Part shown: piece after piece, positions 9,407 to 17,860 of the stretch
How the letters are laid out: each line of letters starts with the position of its first letter
Numbering within the stretch: the first letter of the stretch is position 1
DNA from: Priestia taiwanensis
Lineage (GTDB): Bacteria > Bacillota > Bacilli > Bacillales > Bacillaceae_G
Reading direction: 5' to 3'
DNA length: 64,000 bases
Assembly (NCBI RefSeq): GCF_014638355.1
Contig: NZ_BMFK01000006.1
Coordinates: 1 to 64,000 of the forward strand
Notes under the pieces: model-generated
The model's database searches: none
Told to the model about the DNA's origin: nothing
Seen by the model: the letters and a program-made list of their open reading frames with translations, nothing else
Translations under genes and position numbers: made by a program

Positions 9407-9467
9407 CCTATTTCTTGTATTATGTACGTATTTTTTTCTATACTATAAAAAGCAAAGGAGAATGAAC

Positions 9468-10445
9468 GTGACAACAATACGACAAATAGCCAAATTAGCA
9501 AATGTATCCGTTTCAACTGTTTCGAGGGTACTGAACAATCATCCATATGTAAATGAACAAACGAGAAACGATGTGCAAGCAATTATTGATCAATTAAACT
9601 ATACGCCAAACAGCAACGCTATTCATTTATCAAAGGGAAAAACAAATGTAATCGGCATTTCGTTACCACTCGTTAACAACCAATATTACAGCTCCATTCT
9701 AGAAGGTATCGCGAAAGAAGCTGCAAAAGAAAACTATCACCTAATGGTGTGCCAAACGAATAATGATAAGAAGAAAGAAGAAGAGATTTTGCAAATGCTA
9801 CGAAACAAAAAGATGGATGGACTCATTATGTGTTCGAAGTTAAATGAAGGTAGCTCCCTCGAAATGTTCTCGACATATGCACCAATTGTAACGTGCGAAG
9901 CAAACGATGTCCCCTCTATTTCTAGTGTCTATATGAACCATTACGAAACATTCCGTATGAGTATGGATTATCTTATTCAGAAAGGTCATACGAAAATTGG
10001 TTATTGTATCGGAAGAAAGAATAGCTTCAACAGTACACATCGAAAACAAGCTTACATCGAAGGGCTACACTCAATTGGTGTAACTCCTAATACAAACTGG
10101 ACCTTTGAAGAATGTTTAACAATTGACGATGGAAAACACGTTGCCCAACAACTCGTACAACTAGATCAGCGACCAACTGCACTCGTCGTATCATGCAACC
10201 ATATTGCCGCTAGCATTCGCAAAGAAATAGAACGAAATGGCATACAAGTTCCAGAACAACTTGCTATTATCGGATGCGACGATCAGCCAATTGGTGATTT
10301 GTTTGACATTACAACTATTTCAAGCCAAAGTGAGCAACTTGGCAAACACGCTTTCCGTCTTTTCTTTAAACGACTAACAACCGAGCAACAACTGAATGAG
10401 CATATCGAAGTTTCCCCACAACTAATTGAGCGAACCTCCACGTAA
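9468..10445 (+). CDS. LacI-family transcriptional regulator
   Basis: A 325-aa repressor: N-terminal helix-turn-helix TIRQIAKLANVSVSTVSRVL (residues 3-22), the hinge helix NAIHLSKGKT, then a periplasmic-binding-protein-like sugar-sensing core ending with the AIIGCDDQPIGDLF region typical of LacI proteins. GTG 9468 is the likely start: the ribosome site AAAGGAG ends at 9460, giving 7-nt spacing, whereas the ATG at 9462 would be only 1 nt away. The effector is unknown; probably controls itself and the divergent membrane-protein gene. Confidence 0.9.
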   Translation: MTTIRQIAKLANVSVSTVSRVLNNHPYVNEQTRNDVQAIIDQLNYTPNSNAIHLSKGKTNVIGISLPLVNNQYYSSILEGIAKEAAKENYHLMVCQTNNDKKKEEEILQMLRNKKMDGLIMCSKLNEGSSLEMFSTYAPIVTCEANDVPSISSVYMNHYETFRMSMDYLIQKGHTKIGYCIGRKNSFNSTHRKQAYIEGLHSIGVTPNTNWTFEECLTIDDGKHVAQQLVQLDQRPTALVVSCNHIAASIRKEIERNGIQVPEQLAIIGCDDQPIGDLFDITTISSQSEQLGKHAFRLFFKRLTTEQQLNEHIEVSPQLIERTST

Positions 10446-10446
10446 A

Positions 10447-10483
10447 AAAAGACACGAATCGCAAGGATCGATTCGTGTCTTTT
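10447..10483. terminator. Bidirectional terminator
   Basis: Perfect arms AAAAGACACGAATCG / CGATTCGTGTCTTTT between the convergent lacI-type and DUF3817 genes. Confidence 0.9.
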
Positions 10484-10486
10484 CGT

Positions 10487-10780
10487 TTATCTTTCTTCTT
10501 TACGTAATTTCGCGTCCAATACAAATGTACCGAACGGGATAAGAGAAGCAACAACTGCTCCTAACACTTTTAAGAATGACCAACGGTGTACAAGTGTTAC
10601 ATGCGCAAGTGCAATCATGAACAAGACAAACAGGACACCGTGTGCCATTCCAGTAAACTTTACAGCTTCTGGCATATCCGCGAAATACTTAAGTGGCATT
10701 GCGATAAATAATAATAGAAGATACGATATACCTTCTACATTCCCAATCCAACGTAAACGACTAATGGGTGTTTTGAACAT
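10487..10780 (-). CDS. DUF3817 membrane protein (YdzA-like)
   Basis: A 97-aa integral membrane protein with three hydrophobic segments, a conserved start FKTPISRLRWIGNVEGISYL and basic tail DAKLRKEER, as in DUF3817 proteins. ATG 10780 is preferred over 10798 because the GGAGG motif lies 9 nt upstream of it. The function is unknown. It is followed by the shared terminator. Confidence 0.82.
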   Translation of the reverse strand: MFKTPISRLRWIGNVEGISYLLLLFIAMPLKYFADMPEAVKFTGMAHGVLFVLFMIALAHVTLVHRWSFLKVLGAVVASLIPFGTFVLDAKLRKEER

Positions 10781-10992
10781 CTTTTTTACCTCCAACATTA
10801 CTTATGTAAACGTCCGAAGAACGATTCCAACGTCTTCCTTACACCGTAAGTATACGACATGCTTAATTACCTTGTCATGTTTCTAATTCGAGATGTTCAC
10901 TGATATAAAATGAGGTATTCATCGAAATAAACGCCATATAAGCAAAAAGTATGGTGGAACAGGTGAATAATTTTATACACATTATAAATAAA

Positions 10993-11026
10993 GAATGAAC
11001 CAGCATACGTGTATGCTGGTTCATTC
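10993..11026. terminator. Terminator of the catD-catE-azoR operon
   Basis: Perfect 16-bp arms GAATGAACCAGCATAC / GTATGCTGGTTCATTC separated by 2 bp, 5 bp beyond the azoR stop. Confidence 0.8.
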
Positions 11027-11030
11027 TCCT

Positions 11031-11657
11031 TTAAAATGCTTTCGCTACTTGTGCTACTTTCTCTAAACCATCAGCAATGATTTGTTGAGAGCGATCTGGA
11101 TATTGATTATGCCCTTCAATAATTACCGTCTCATAATTCGTAATACCCCAGAAACCAAGGATAGTTGTTACGTAGTTAGCTGCCATTTCCATTGAAGCCA
11201 TTGGCTCTGAAGAATACACAGAGCCACGAGCACTTAATACAGCAACTTTTTTGTCGCCTGCTAATCCAACTGGTCCTTGTTCTGTATATTTGAACGTTTT
11301 TCCTGCTTGTGAAAGATATGAAATATATGTTATTAATGGCGCTGGTACAGTAAAGTTCCATAATGGGAAAGCAAATACTACTTTTTCTGCTTCTAAAAAT
11401 TGATTTAAATATTGGTCTACAACCTCCACAGCTTCCGCTTCTTCCGCTGTTAACTCCATTCCTTGGCTACGTTTGTATCCGCCTGCAATCGCCGTATTTC
11501 CATAGTACGGTAGGTTTAGAGCAAAAAGGTCCAATTCCGTTACTTCTACAGAAGGATTTGCTTCTTTAAAATTCTGTACAAATGTTTCATACATTTTTGA
11601 ACTAACTGCTTGCTCCGCCGGACGGTCATTTGCTTTAATTACTAATACTTTTGACAT
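11031..11657 (-). CDS. azoR: FMN-dependent NADH:quinone oxidoreductase / azoreductase
   Basis: Flavodoxin-fold enzyme of 208 aa that reduces azo compounds and quinones two electrons at a time with NADH. It starts MSKVLVIKANDRP and has the family motifs FAFPLWNFTVPAPL (flavin/substrate loop) and SARGSVYS. ATG 11657 is chosen over 11732: AAAGGAG precedes it by 9 nt and the length matches AzoR (about 208-211 aa). It is the third gene of a unit with catE and catD, about 92 nt after the catE stop. Quinone detoxification fits the neighbouring CatR-like regulator. Confidence 0.92.
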   Translation of the reverse strand: MSKVLVIKANDRPAEQAVSSKMYETFVQNFKEANPSVEVTELDLFALNLPYYGNTAIAGGYKRSQGMELTAEEAEAVEVVDQYLNQFLEAEKVVFAFPLWNFTVPAPLITYISYLSQAGKTFKYTEQGPVGLAGDKKVAVLSARGSVYSSEPMASMEMAANYVTTILGFWGITNYETVIIEGHNQYPDRSQQIIADGLEKVAQVAKAF

Positions 11658-11749
11658 TGTTTTCGTCTCCTTTGTATATAAATCTTTTTCTTTTCTTCCA
11701 AATAACTTGTTTAGTATTCCCATTCTACTCACCTTGACTTCTTTTTTAT

Positions 11750-12601
11750 TTACACCTGTAAATTAATACGATTTCCAGAAGGATCTACTGTCACAAACAA
11801 ATCATTCTCTTCCATAACGGATGACCCAATTGCTTTTAGATTAGCTACTACGCGACCCCTTGATTCTTCATTGGGGAACACTAACGTAAAAGATCCAAGT
11901 CCTGTACTAGTTACTGGCGGAGTTGGTGCTCCAACTCCAGCCCACGTATTGAGACCGATATGATGATGGTAGTTACCAGTAGAGATAAATAATGCTTGCG
12001 TACCAAAACGGTTTACAACGTTGAAACCAAGTCCTTTCGTATAGAATTCTTCTGCTTGCTTTAATTGTGATACATGTAAATGAATATGTCCCATTACAGT
12101 ACCAACAGGTAAACCATTCCACCCTTTTCCTTCTTTGCTCGTTGAAAGCAAGTCTGCGAAATCAAGTGGGTCTACCGCCATCGCTACCTCTCCGTTATTC
12201 CAATCCCATTCAGAAGGAACGCGGTCAACGTAGATTTCAATTCCGTTCCCGTCTGGATCTGATAAATAGAGAGCTTCACTCACAAGATGATCAGACGAGC
12301 CAATTTGAATTCCATTTTGGACAAAATGATTTACGATATCAGCTAAATCTGATCGTTGTGGTAACAGAAGTGCAAAGTGATACAAACCTGTTGTTCTTCC
12401 CTGCTTTGGTTCAACATTTGCTGGTTGTTCAATTGTTACTAGGTCAGTCTTTCCGTCAGCTGTTAGTACCGCCGTTGTTTTTGTTCGCTCTAGCACATTA
12501 AAGCCGATAATTTGTTGATAGAACTGAAGCGAACGCTCCAAATTAGCTACTTTCAGTTTTACATTCCCTACAAACGTGTTTGGTTCACGATGAAAGTCCA
12601 T
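11750..12601 (-). CDS. catE: Two-module VOC dioxygenase, CatE-like (catechol 2,3-dioxygenase)
   Basis: A 283-aa protein made of two vicinal-oxygen-chelate modules, the size and layout of Bacillus CatE. Candidate metal ligands are in GHIHLHV and YHHHIGLNTW of the second module. The position that often carries the third ligand in VOC proteins reads GNRINL in the second module, while the first module keeps GNGIEIY, so catalytic competence should be checked. The second of two adjacent ATGs (12601) sits better with the GGGAGGAAG site. It lies 22 bp after catD, in the same operon. Confidence 0.85.
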   Translation of the reverse strand: MDFHREPNTFVGNVKLKVANLERSLQFYQQIIGFNVLERTKTTAVLTADGKTDLVTIEQPANVEPKQGRTTGLYHFALLLPQRSDLADIVNHFVQNGIQIGSSDHLVSEALYLSDPDGNGIEIYVDRVPSEWDWNNGEVAMAVDPLDFADLLSTSKEGKGWNGLPVGTVMGHIHLHVSQLKQAEEFYTKGLGFNVVNRFGTQALFISTGNYHHHIGLNTWAGVGAPTPPVTSTGLGSFTLVFPNEESRGRVVANLKAIGSSVMEENDLFVTVDPSGNRINLQV

Positions 12602-12623
12602 CATACTTCCTCCCGATATTTAA

Positions 12624-13022
12624 TTAGTTTGATCTGAATAACTTGTCATCTAACGATAAAGTAGATGTATTGGCTGTTACAAAATAAATAGAGATAGCAA
12701 GTAAAGCTAAATCAAATTCATACCCTGCCATGTCACCATTACCTAAAAGACCTGCTGGAAGCTTGACTGTGAAAATAGCCCCTACCATCACACCTACAAA
12801 TAACAACGCAACAACGCGTGTACCGAGTCCGACAATCATCGCGATACCACCGACTAATTCAATTACTGCAACAATATAAGCAACAAACCCTGGAATTCCA
12901 ATACTATCAAAGAAGCCTACTGTATTTTCTATCCCCCCTTGAAACTTTGACAATCCATGAGCGAAGAAAATAATTCCTAACACAACACGTAACATACATT
13001 TCCCGATTTCATTTATACTCAT
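12624..13022 (-). CDS. catD: DoxX-family membrane protein, CatD-like
   Basis: A 132-aa membrane protein with four hydrophobic segments. The conserved start EIGKCMLRVVLGIIFFAHGLSKFQGG and GFVAYIVAVIELVGGIAMIVG match DoxX/CatD. In B. subtilis catD is co-transcribed with catE and repressed by CatR and YodB under quinone and diamide stress. Here it is also first in the operon and directly opposite a CatR-like gene. The biochemical role of DoxX proteins in thiol/quinone stress is only partly known. Confidence 0.88.
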   Translation of the reverse strand: MSINEIGKCMLRVVLGIIFFAHGLSKFQGGIENTVGFFDSIGIPGFVAYIVAVIELVGGIAMIVGLGTRVVALLFVGVMVGAIFTVKLPAGLLGNGDMAGYEFDLALLAISIYFVTANTSTLSLDDKLFRSN

Positions 13023-13041
13023 TCTCGTTCTCCTTTTATCA

Positions 13042-13114
13042 CTAAGTTACTTTATGTAACTTAGTTTATTTATTTAATTAAATTTTGTCAAGTAACTTTG
13101 TTATAAAATATAAT
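13042..13114. promoter_or_regulatory. Back-to-back catD and catR promoters with two dyad operators
   Basis: The heptamer TTGTCAA (13085-13091) serves both strands. On minus it reads TTGACA, a 17-bp spacer, then -10 TAAACT (13063-13068) for catD; on plus TTGTCA, 18 bp, TATAAT (13109-13114) for the regulator. A perfect dyad with 9-bp arms CTAAGTTAC / GTAACTTAG (13042-13064) covers the end of the catD -10 and the start point. A shorter dyad TAAC-TTT-GTTA (13093-13103) lies between -35 and -10 of the regulator promoter. This is the layout expected for a shared redox repressor. Confidence 0.75.
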
Positions 13115-13166
13115 TTAATATCAAATAATAAAATGGTATAGTAAGTAAAAAGGAGTGAAAGAACAT

Positions 13167-13490
13167 ATGAATAAATCTTCTATTTGTCCACGATTCGAAA
13201 AAGCCATTTCACTTTTAAGCCAACGTTGGACAGCCTTAGTTATCTACGAATTATTACCCGGACCACAACGCTTTAGTAATATCCAATCCTCTATTGGTAT
13301 CAGCGGAAAAGTGTTGTCTGAACGATTAAAAGATTTAGAGGCTCAAGGGGTTGTTGTGCGAAAAGTTATCCCTGAAACACCTGTTATTATCGAGTACTCA
13401 CTAACAGAAAAAGGTGCTTCCTTAGAGCCTGTCTTACAAGAAATTGAAAACTGGGGTATGCGTTGGGTAGACATTACAGACGAAGCATAG
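13167..13490 (+). CDS. catR: MarR/DUF24 (HxlR) thiol-sensing repressor, CatR/YodB-like
   Basis: A 107-aa winged-helix protein of the HxlR group. It has the single conserved N-terminal Cys7 in SICPRFEKA, the cysteine that senses quinones/diamide in CatR and YodB, and no C-terminal cysteines, so it is closer to CatR than YodB. The DNA-binding segment is around RFSNIQSSIGISGKVLSERL. The frame opens at a GTG (13155) that overlaps AGGAG; ATG 13167 is the sensible start. It is divergent from catD-catE-azoR, its presumed targets and a known linkage in B. subtilis. Confidence 0.88.
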   Translation: MNKSSICPRFEKAISLLSQRWTALVIYELLPGPQRFSNIQSSIGISGKVLSERLKDLEAQGVVVRKVIPETPVIIEYSLTEKGASLEPVLQEIENWGMRWVDITDEA

Positions 13491-13533
13491 AGCGCGAGCT
13501 ACTTTTCATGTATATGCGGAATCCATTCTTCTT

Positions 13534-13584
13534 TATAGGCAAAGAAAAGGACATTCTCATGAAGTATCCTTTTCTTTGCCTATA
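13534..13584. terminator. Long-stem terminator after catR
   Basis: Perfect 18-bp arms TATAGGCAAAGAAAAGGA / TCCTTTTCTTTGCCTATA with a 15-nt loop, 43 bp after the catR stop. The stem is unusually long and A-rich. Confidence 0.75.
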
Positions 13585-13759
13585 TGCTATTTCAATTAAA
13601 ATAGTGAAAACGAAACAACCATTCATTTGCATACATTAAAATAAACAAAATAGTTATCTTCCTTTACTCAAACACCTCTCTACAAATTTTACCTATTGTA
13701 CAAAAACAGTACATTCACTATACTTCTCTATGGAAAAACCTATAAACTAAAATTATCCC

Positions 13760-13875
13760 TTATGGCAAAACTTAGATTTTGTTATAATAAAGTAACACTT
13801 CGTTCGATCACTCACTTTCCTACCATCGCATTCTTTTATTTCCATTCACAAAAAGTGACGTAATAGACGAACGAA
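13760..13875 (+). promoter_or_regulatory. murB promoter and 5'-end hairpin leader
   Basis: -35 TTATGG (13760-13765), a 17-bp spacer, -10 TATAAT (13783-13788). A transcript starting near 13795 would begin with a two-step hairpin: outer arms TTCGTTCG (13799-13806) / CGAACGAA (13868-13875) and inner arms TCACTTT (13812-13818) / AAAGTGA (13852-13858), ending 28 nt before the murB ATG. It is a possible mRNA-stabilising or regulatory leader; no known riboswitch class was recognised. Confidence 0.5.
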
Positions 13876-13903
13876 ATAGCTAATCGAATATAAAGGATGA
13901 ACA

Positions 13904-14821
13904 ATGATGATGACTAAACAAGATATTTATAATAAGTTAGTACACACTCTTCCAAAAGAATGTGTGCTATTAGATGAATCTTTAAGCAAATATACGTATA
14001 CACATACTGGTGGTAACGCTGACCTTTTTGTTACACCAACTAGTTACGAAGAAACACAAACAGTAATTCGTTTCGCACGCGAACATAACGTTCCTGTTAC
14101 GTTACTTGGTAACGGCTCAAACTTAATCGTTCGTGACGGTGGTATTCGCGGTATCGTCTTAAGCTTAGTAAAATTAACGGATATTACTGTTACAGATACA
14201 ACAATTACAGCACAAAGCGGCGCAGCAATCATTGACGTGTCACGTATGGCATTACACCACACATTAACAGGCCTTGAATTCGCATGTGGTATTCCTGGTT
14301 CTGTCGGCGGTGCATTATTCATGAATGCAGGAGCATACGGCGGTGAAGTAGCAGACGTATTGGCTAGCGTTATTGTCTTAACAGAAGACGGCGAACTATT
14401 AAACTTAAAACGTGAAGAGTTAGAACTGGAATATCGCAACAGCTCCATTGCTACGAATAAATATATCGCCTTAGAAGCAACATTCAAACTTGCACCTGGC
14501 GAACACGAAGTAATCAAAGCAAAAATGGATGAATTAACGTTCTTGCGTGAATCAAAACAACCTCTTGAATACCCATCTTGCGGTAGTGTATTCAAACGCC
14601 CACCGGGATATTTCGCAGGTAAGTTAATTCAAGATAGCGGCTTACAAGGAAAAATAATCGGCGGTGCACAAGTATCGACGAAACACGCTGGCTTTATCGT
14701 TAACATTAACAACGCAACAGCGAAAGATTACACAACATTAATCAAATTCGTTCAAGACACAGTAAAAGAAAAATTCGGTGTCGACTTAGAAACAGAAGTA
14801 AAAATTATTGGTGAAGAATAA
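13904..14821 (+). CDS. murB: UDP-N-acetylenolpyruvoylglucosamine reductase
   Basis: FAD enzyme of peptidoglycan synthesis that reduces UDP-GlcNAc-enolpyruvate to UDP-MurNAc with NADPH. The 305-aa sequence shows the FAD-binding segments ([46 protein letters not shown]) and the C-terminal catalytic region [13 protein letters not shown] with the proton-donor serine, then HAGFIVN. Short second-type MurB length. B. cereus-group genomes usually carry two murB genes; this one stands alone, outside the division cluster. AAGGATG precedes three successive ATG codons, so the exact start could shift by one or two codons. Confidence 0.95.
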   Translation: MMMTKQDIYNKLVHTLPKECVLLDESLSKYTYTHTGGNADLFVTPTSYEETQTVIRFAREHNVPVTLLGNGSNLIVRDGGIRGIVLSLVKLTDITVTDTTITAQSGAAIIDVSRMALHHTLTGLEFACGIPGSVGGALFMNAGAYGGEVADVLASVIVLTEDGELLNLKREELELEYRNSSIATNKYIALEATFKLAPGEHEVIKAKMDELTFLRESKQPLEYPSCGSVFKRPPGYFAGKLIQDSGLQGKIIGGAQVSTKHAGFIVNINNATAKDYTTLIKFVQDTVKEKFGVDLETEVKIIGEE

Positions 14822-14872
14822 AAAAGCCCCAACATAACAGCTACACAAAGTCTGTCATGTTGGGCTTTTTTT
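14821..14872. terminator. Bidirectional terminator between murB and cap operon
   Basis: Arms AAAAAGCCCCAACATAACAG / CTGTCATGTTGGGCTTTTT (one bulge, one mismatch) with U-tracts in both directions. Confidence 0.85.
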
Positions 14873-14878
14873 CGTGTA

Positions 14879-15049
14879 TTATTCCGTACTCCGCACAACC
14901 CGCTTCTGTTCAACCCCACGAGTTAACTCTCCAATTTTCTCTGCTTCTTCTGGTGTCAATTGCTCCGTGCGTTTTAAATTCCCCATGATTACTAGCAAGC
15001 TTACAACTAATACAACTGGTACCAACCAATTCATTACCTTCCGTACCAC
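14879..15049 (-). CDS. capE: Small membrane peptide, CapE/PgsE-like
   Basis: A 56-aa peptide (MVRKVMNWLVPV...) with one hydrophobic helix at ~7-22 and a charged tail (KRTEQLTPEEAEKIGELTRG). GTG 15049 is the preferred start: it has AAAGGGGG 8 nt upstream and begins one base after the stop of the preceding gamma-glutamyltransferase gene. The longer frame back to 15103 overlaps that gene. Position at the end of a cap/pgs operon, size and one-TM layout match CapE/PgsE, small subunits that assist poly-gamma-glutamate synthesis. Homology is argued from position and architecture rather than clear sequence identity. Confidence 0.75.
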   Translation of the reverse strand: MVRKVMNWLVPVVLVVSLLVIMGNLKRTEQLTPEEAEKIGELTRGVEQKRVVRSTE

Positions 15050-15050
15050 A

Positions 15051-16658
15051 TTATTCGCCCCCTTTTTTATACGCATTCCAACTACCATTCCTTCTCTTAT
15101 CACCAGCTCCTGTTATATCATCCGATTTTTTATCCCTTATTAAAGTCTGTATTCCTCCATAAAACATCGGGGAATATTTATATATAACATCGTAGCCACC
15201 TTTATCTAAATATCTTCGTTTCTCTTTTTCTAGCAAAAACTCTGTATAAACAACATTTTTTTCTAACACAAATCGCTCTCGGTCGACAATTGACTGCATA
15301 TCCTCCCGTTCGTTTGTATATTTATCTAACACTTGTGCGATGATTTGAGGAATTCGATTCCCTCCTGGAGAACCAATGCCAATTACCTCTTGTTCACTTA
15401 CCAACACAGTAGGTGCCGTAAAAGTTCTAGATCGCTTGCCTACTTCTCTATTATTAGGCTTTGTTCCAAATTGGGTCATTTGGCTATTAAGAAAGAAACC
15501 CTCCACATACTCACCTGAACCAAAGAAATTACCAAGCGTATTCGTAACAGATACAACTGTCCCATCCTTATCCATGACAACAAAATGCGTTGTACTTTCG
15601 TGCTCTTCCACATCTACTACTTCTTGTTCACGGTGCTCTTCCACTCTCACCTCACGTTGCATCTTCTCCAACAGTTCCTTACTTAGACGCTGATGTATAT
15701 CTACCTCCATGAAATTTGGATCACCTCCATATAAGGCTCGATCCTTATATGTCACTTTCACCATTTTACCGAACTCTTCTATATACAATTCTTCGTTCTC
15801 TTTTTTCTTATATGTTTCTTCACTGTCTAATAATTGAAGTATTTGTAGTAACGTAACCCCGGAAAAAGGAGGAGGTGCAGTATAGACGGTATACCCTTTA
15901 TACGTACCAATTACAGGTCGGCGTTCTTCTATTCCATACTCCTTCAAATCCTTTAACGGGATTCCACTTATTCCCTTTACTGCATCTGCTATGTCTCCAC
16001 GATAAAAACCATCTGGCCCTTCTTCTTGAATCTTTCGCAATGTTTTCCCTAGTGCCGGTTGAACTAATATACTGCCTACTTCCATTGCCTTCCCCTTCTT
16101 ATAAAAAGCAGATAAACCACTTGAAGAAATACGTGGTTTTGCTAATTGAAAACGTGTCGTTAAATGTTGATCGACAGCAAACCCTTGCTCTGCATGTGTA
16201 ATAGCAGGCTGGATTAATCTTTTCATTGGTAAGGAACCGTACGTATCATGGGCAAATTCCATCCCTCTTACCAATCCTGGTACTCCAGATAATGTATCCT
16301 CTTCATTTGATGCCGTCTCTCGGTAATCGACAAATGTACTCATACCATCCTTTGTAACGATTACCATACTCCCCCCACCACCAATACCAGAACCATATGG
16401 TTCTACAACCCCTAATGTATAAGCAACAGCAATTGCAGCATCGACCGCATTGCCTCCCTCCTCTAATACCTTCATGCCTTCTTGAACAGCAATCGGATGA
16501 GAAGCACTCACACCATAATTAACCGTTCCCTCTTTATCCATTAAACTGTGAGGTTGATCTTTTTGATTAGGTACATCACGATTTATCTTGTTACATCCAA
16601 CTACCAACCATACAAAAAACAAGACGATTATCCACTGCCACCTCTTCATGCGATTCAA
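15051..16658 (-). CDS. capD: Gamma-glutamyltransferase, CapD-like lipoprotein
   Basis: A 535-aa Ntn-hydrolase of the gamma-glutamyltranspeptidase family. An N-terminal lipoprotein signal (VWLVVGC, lipid on Cys22) puts it on the outer face of the membrane. The autocleavage/catalytic threonine is Thr356 in ESTTHFVVMDKDG, and GIGSPGGNRIPQI (~427-439) is the glycine-rich substrate loop. Cleavage would give subunits of about 335 and 180 aa. In B. anthracis CapD moves poly-gamma-D-glutamate onto peptidoglycan and trims it. Position between capA and capE reproduces that gene order. It overlaps capA by 4 bp (ATGA). Confidence 0.9.
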   Translation of the reverse strand: MNRMKRWQWIIVLFFVWLVVGCNKINRDVPNQKDQPHSLMDKEGTVNYGVSASHPIAVQEGMKVLEEGGNAVDAAIAVAYTLGVVEPYGSGIGGGGSMVIVTKDGMSTFVDYRETASNEEDTLSGVPGLVRGMEFAHDTYGSLPMKRLIQPAITHAEQGFAVDQHLTTRFQLAKPRISSSGLSAFYKKGKAMEVGSILVQPALGKTLRKIQEEGPDGFYRGDIADAVKGISGIPLKDLKEYGIEERRPVIGTYKGYTVYTAPPPFSGVTLLQILQLLDSEETYKKKENEELYIEEFGKMVKVTYKDRALYGGDPNFMEVDIHQRLSKELLEKMQREVRVEEHREQEVVDVEEHESTTHFVVMDKDGTVVSVTNTLGNFFGSGEYVEGFFLNSQMTQFGTKPNNREVGKRSRTFTAPTVLVSEQEVIGIGSPGGNRIPQIIAQVLDKYTNEREDMQSIVDRERFVLEKNVVYTEFLLEKEKRRYLDKGGYDVIYKYSPMFYGGIQTLIRDKKSDDITGAGDKRRNGSWNAYKKGGE

Positions 16659-17854
16659 GAATCCCCCTCGCTAGCTACGCGTTCCTTCACCCTTTTTATA
16701 ACATGTTGATGATTTAACTTCACTTCCAATAAACCACCATTCTCCTCCCAATCAATATCTATCGACGCATCTTTCGTTAACTGACGAAAGATACGTTTTT
16801 TATCTAGCCAATTAGACGTCTTTCTCGGCACCCCTTCTTTTATTTGTAGCGGGACAATGTCAATCGTTGCTTCTCCTTCATCATTGAGATGATATTGGAC
16901 AAGTGCACTATCTTTCGTACGTGTCCATCCTTGATCAAAAACAAAATTACCAAGACTATAAAAAATAACACCTTCTTTGTATACTTCAAACGATTGAAGA
17001 ACATGAGGGTGGTGACCAACTATAATATCTGCACCCGCTTCAATCATCGCTCTTCCTAACGCTTGCTGCCTTGGACTTGGCTCGTCATCATACTCTTGGC
17101 CCCAATGCGCATGGACAACAATAAGGTCAGCGTTACCTCTTGCATCACTTTTTGCGATACCAATTTGTTCAAACAATAACTCTGGATTCATACTTAGTAC
17201 ACCTGGCTCCTCACTCGTTGCGATAAATCCTTTGACGTATGCATCAGTAAATCCTAACGTCGCTACTCGAACACCGTTTACATCGTGATACGTAATACCC
17301 TTTGCTTGTTGAAGATCCTCTCCAGCACCTACATAATCTAATCCAGCCTCTCGAAATACACTCACTGTATCATGGAGGCCACCGGCACCATAATCCATTA
17401 AATGATTGTTTGCTAAGTTCATCACAGAAAAACCAGCTTCTTTCACTGCCTGCACAGCCTCTTTATTAACATGTAAATGAATATATTTATCTGCTTTCTC
17501 ATATTTACTAGGCTCTTCCGCTAAAACTGGGTGTTCGAAATTTCCACTTACATAATCTGCATTCTTCAAATACGAATCCACATATCGAAACATATATCCT
17601 TCCCCGTATTGTTGGGTAACATTTTCTATATGGCGCCCCATCATAATATCTCCGACCAAGGTCATTGTGAGTTTCTGGTTCTCTCTTATATGTACACTCT
17701 CCGCTGTTCCCGTTCTCTCTATCCAAATTAATAAAGGTAAAAAAATTAAAACAAGTACCAATACTATCAAACTATGTTTTCGATTTTTCTTCTTCGTATG
17801 CTTCATAAATGCTAATAACTTCTCTTGAAATGTCAGTTCTCTTTTCATATGCAC
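16655..17854 (-). CDS. capA: Poly-gamma-glutamate synthesis protein CapA/PgsA
   Basis: A 399-aa membrane-anchored protein of the PGA_cap metallophosphatase-like family: cytoplasmic basic N-terminus, one TM helix (~27-46), then an extracellular domain with the family motifs VGDIMMGRH, GNFEHP, NLANNHLMDYG, HWGQEYDDEP and GHHPHVLQ. In known systems CapA is required for polymer export or assembly with CapB and CapC. It sits 6 bp after capC and overlaps capD by 4 bp. A start at the third residue is equally possible. Confidence 0.93.
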   Translation of the reverse strand: MHMKRELTFQEKLLAFMKHTKKKNRKHSLIVLVLVLIFLPLLIWIERTGTAESVHIRENQKLTMTLVGDIMMGRHIENVTQQYGEGYMFRYVDSYLKNADYVSGNFEHPVLAEEPSKYEKADKYIHLHVNKEAVQAVKEAGFSVMNLANNHLMDYGAGGLHDTVSVFREAGLDYVGAGEDLQQAKGITYHDVNGVRVATLGFTDAYVKGFIATSEEPGVLSMNPELLFEQIGIAKSDARGNADLIVVHAHWGQEYDDEPSPRQQALGRAMIEAGADIIVGHHPHVLQSFEVYKEGVIFYSLGNFVFDQGWTRTKDSALVQYHLNDEGEATIDIVPLQIKEGVPRKTSNWLDKKRIFRQLTKDASIDIDWEENGGLLEVKLNHQHVIKRVKERVASEGDS

Positions 17855-17860
17855 TCACAC

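Noticed and set aside
14044..14595. 183-codon frame antisense to murB
   Set aside because: Shadow frame lying wholly inside a well-supported gene; no ribosome site and unlikely composition.
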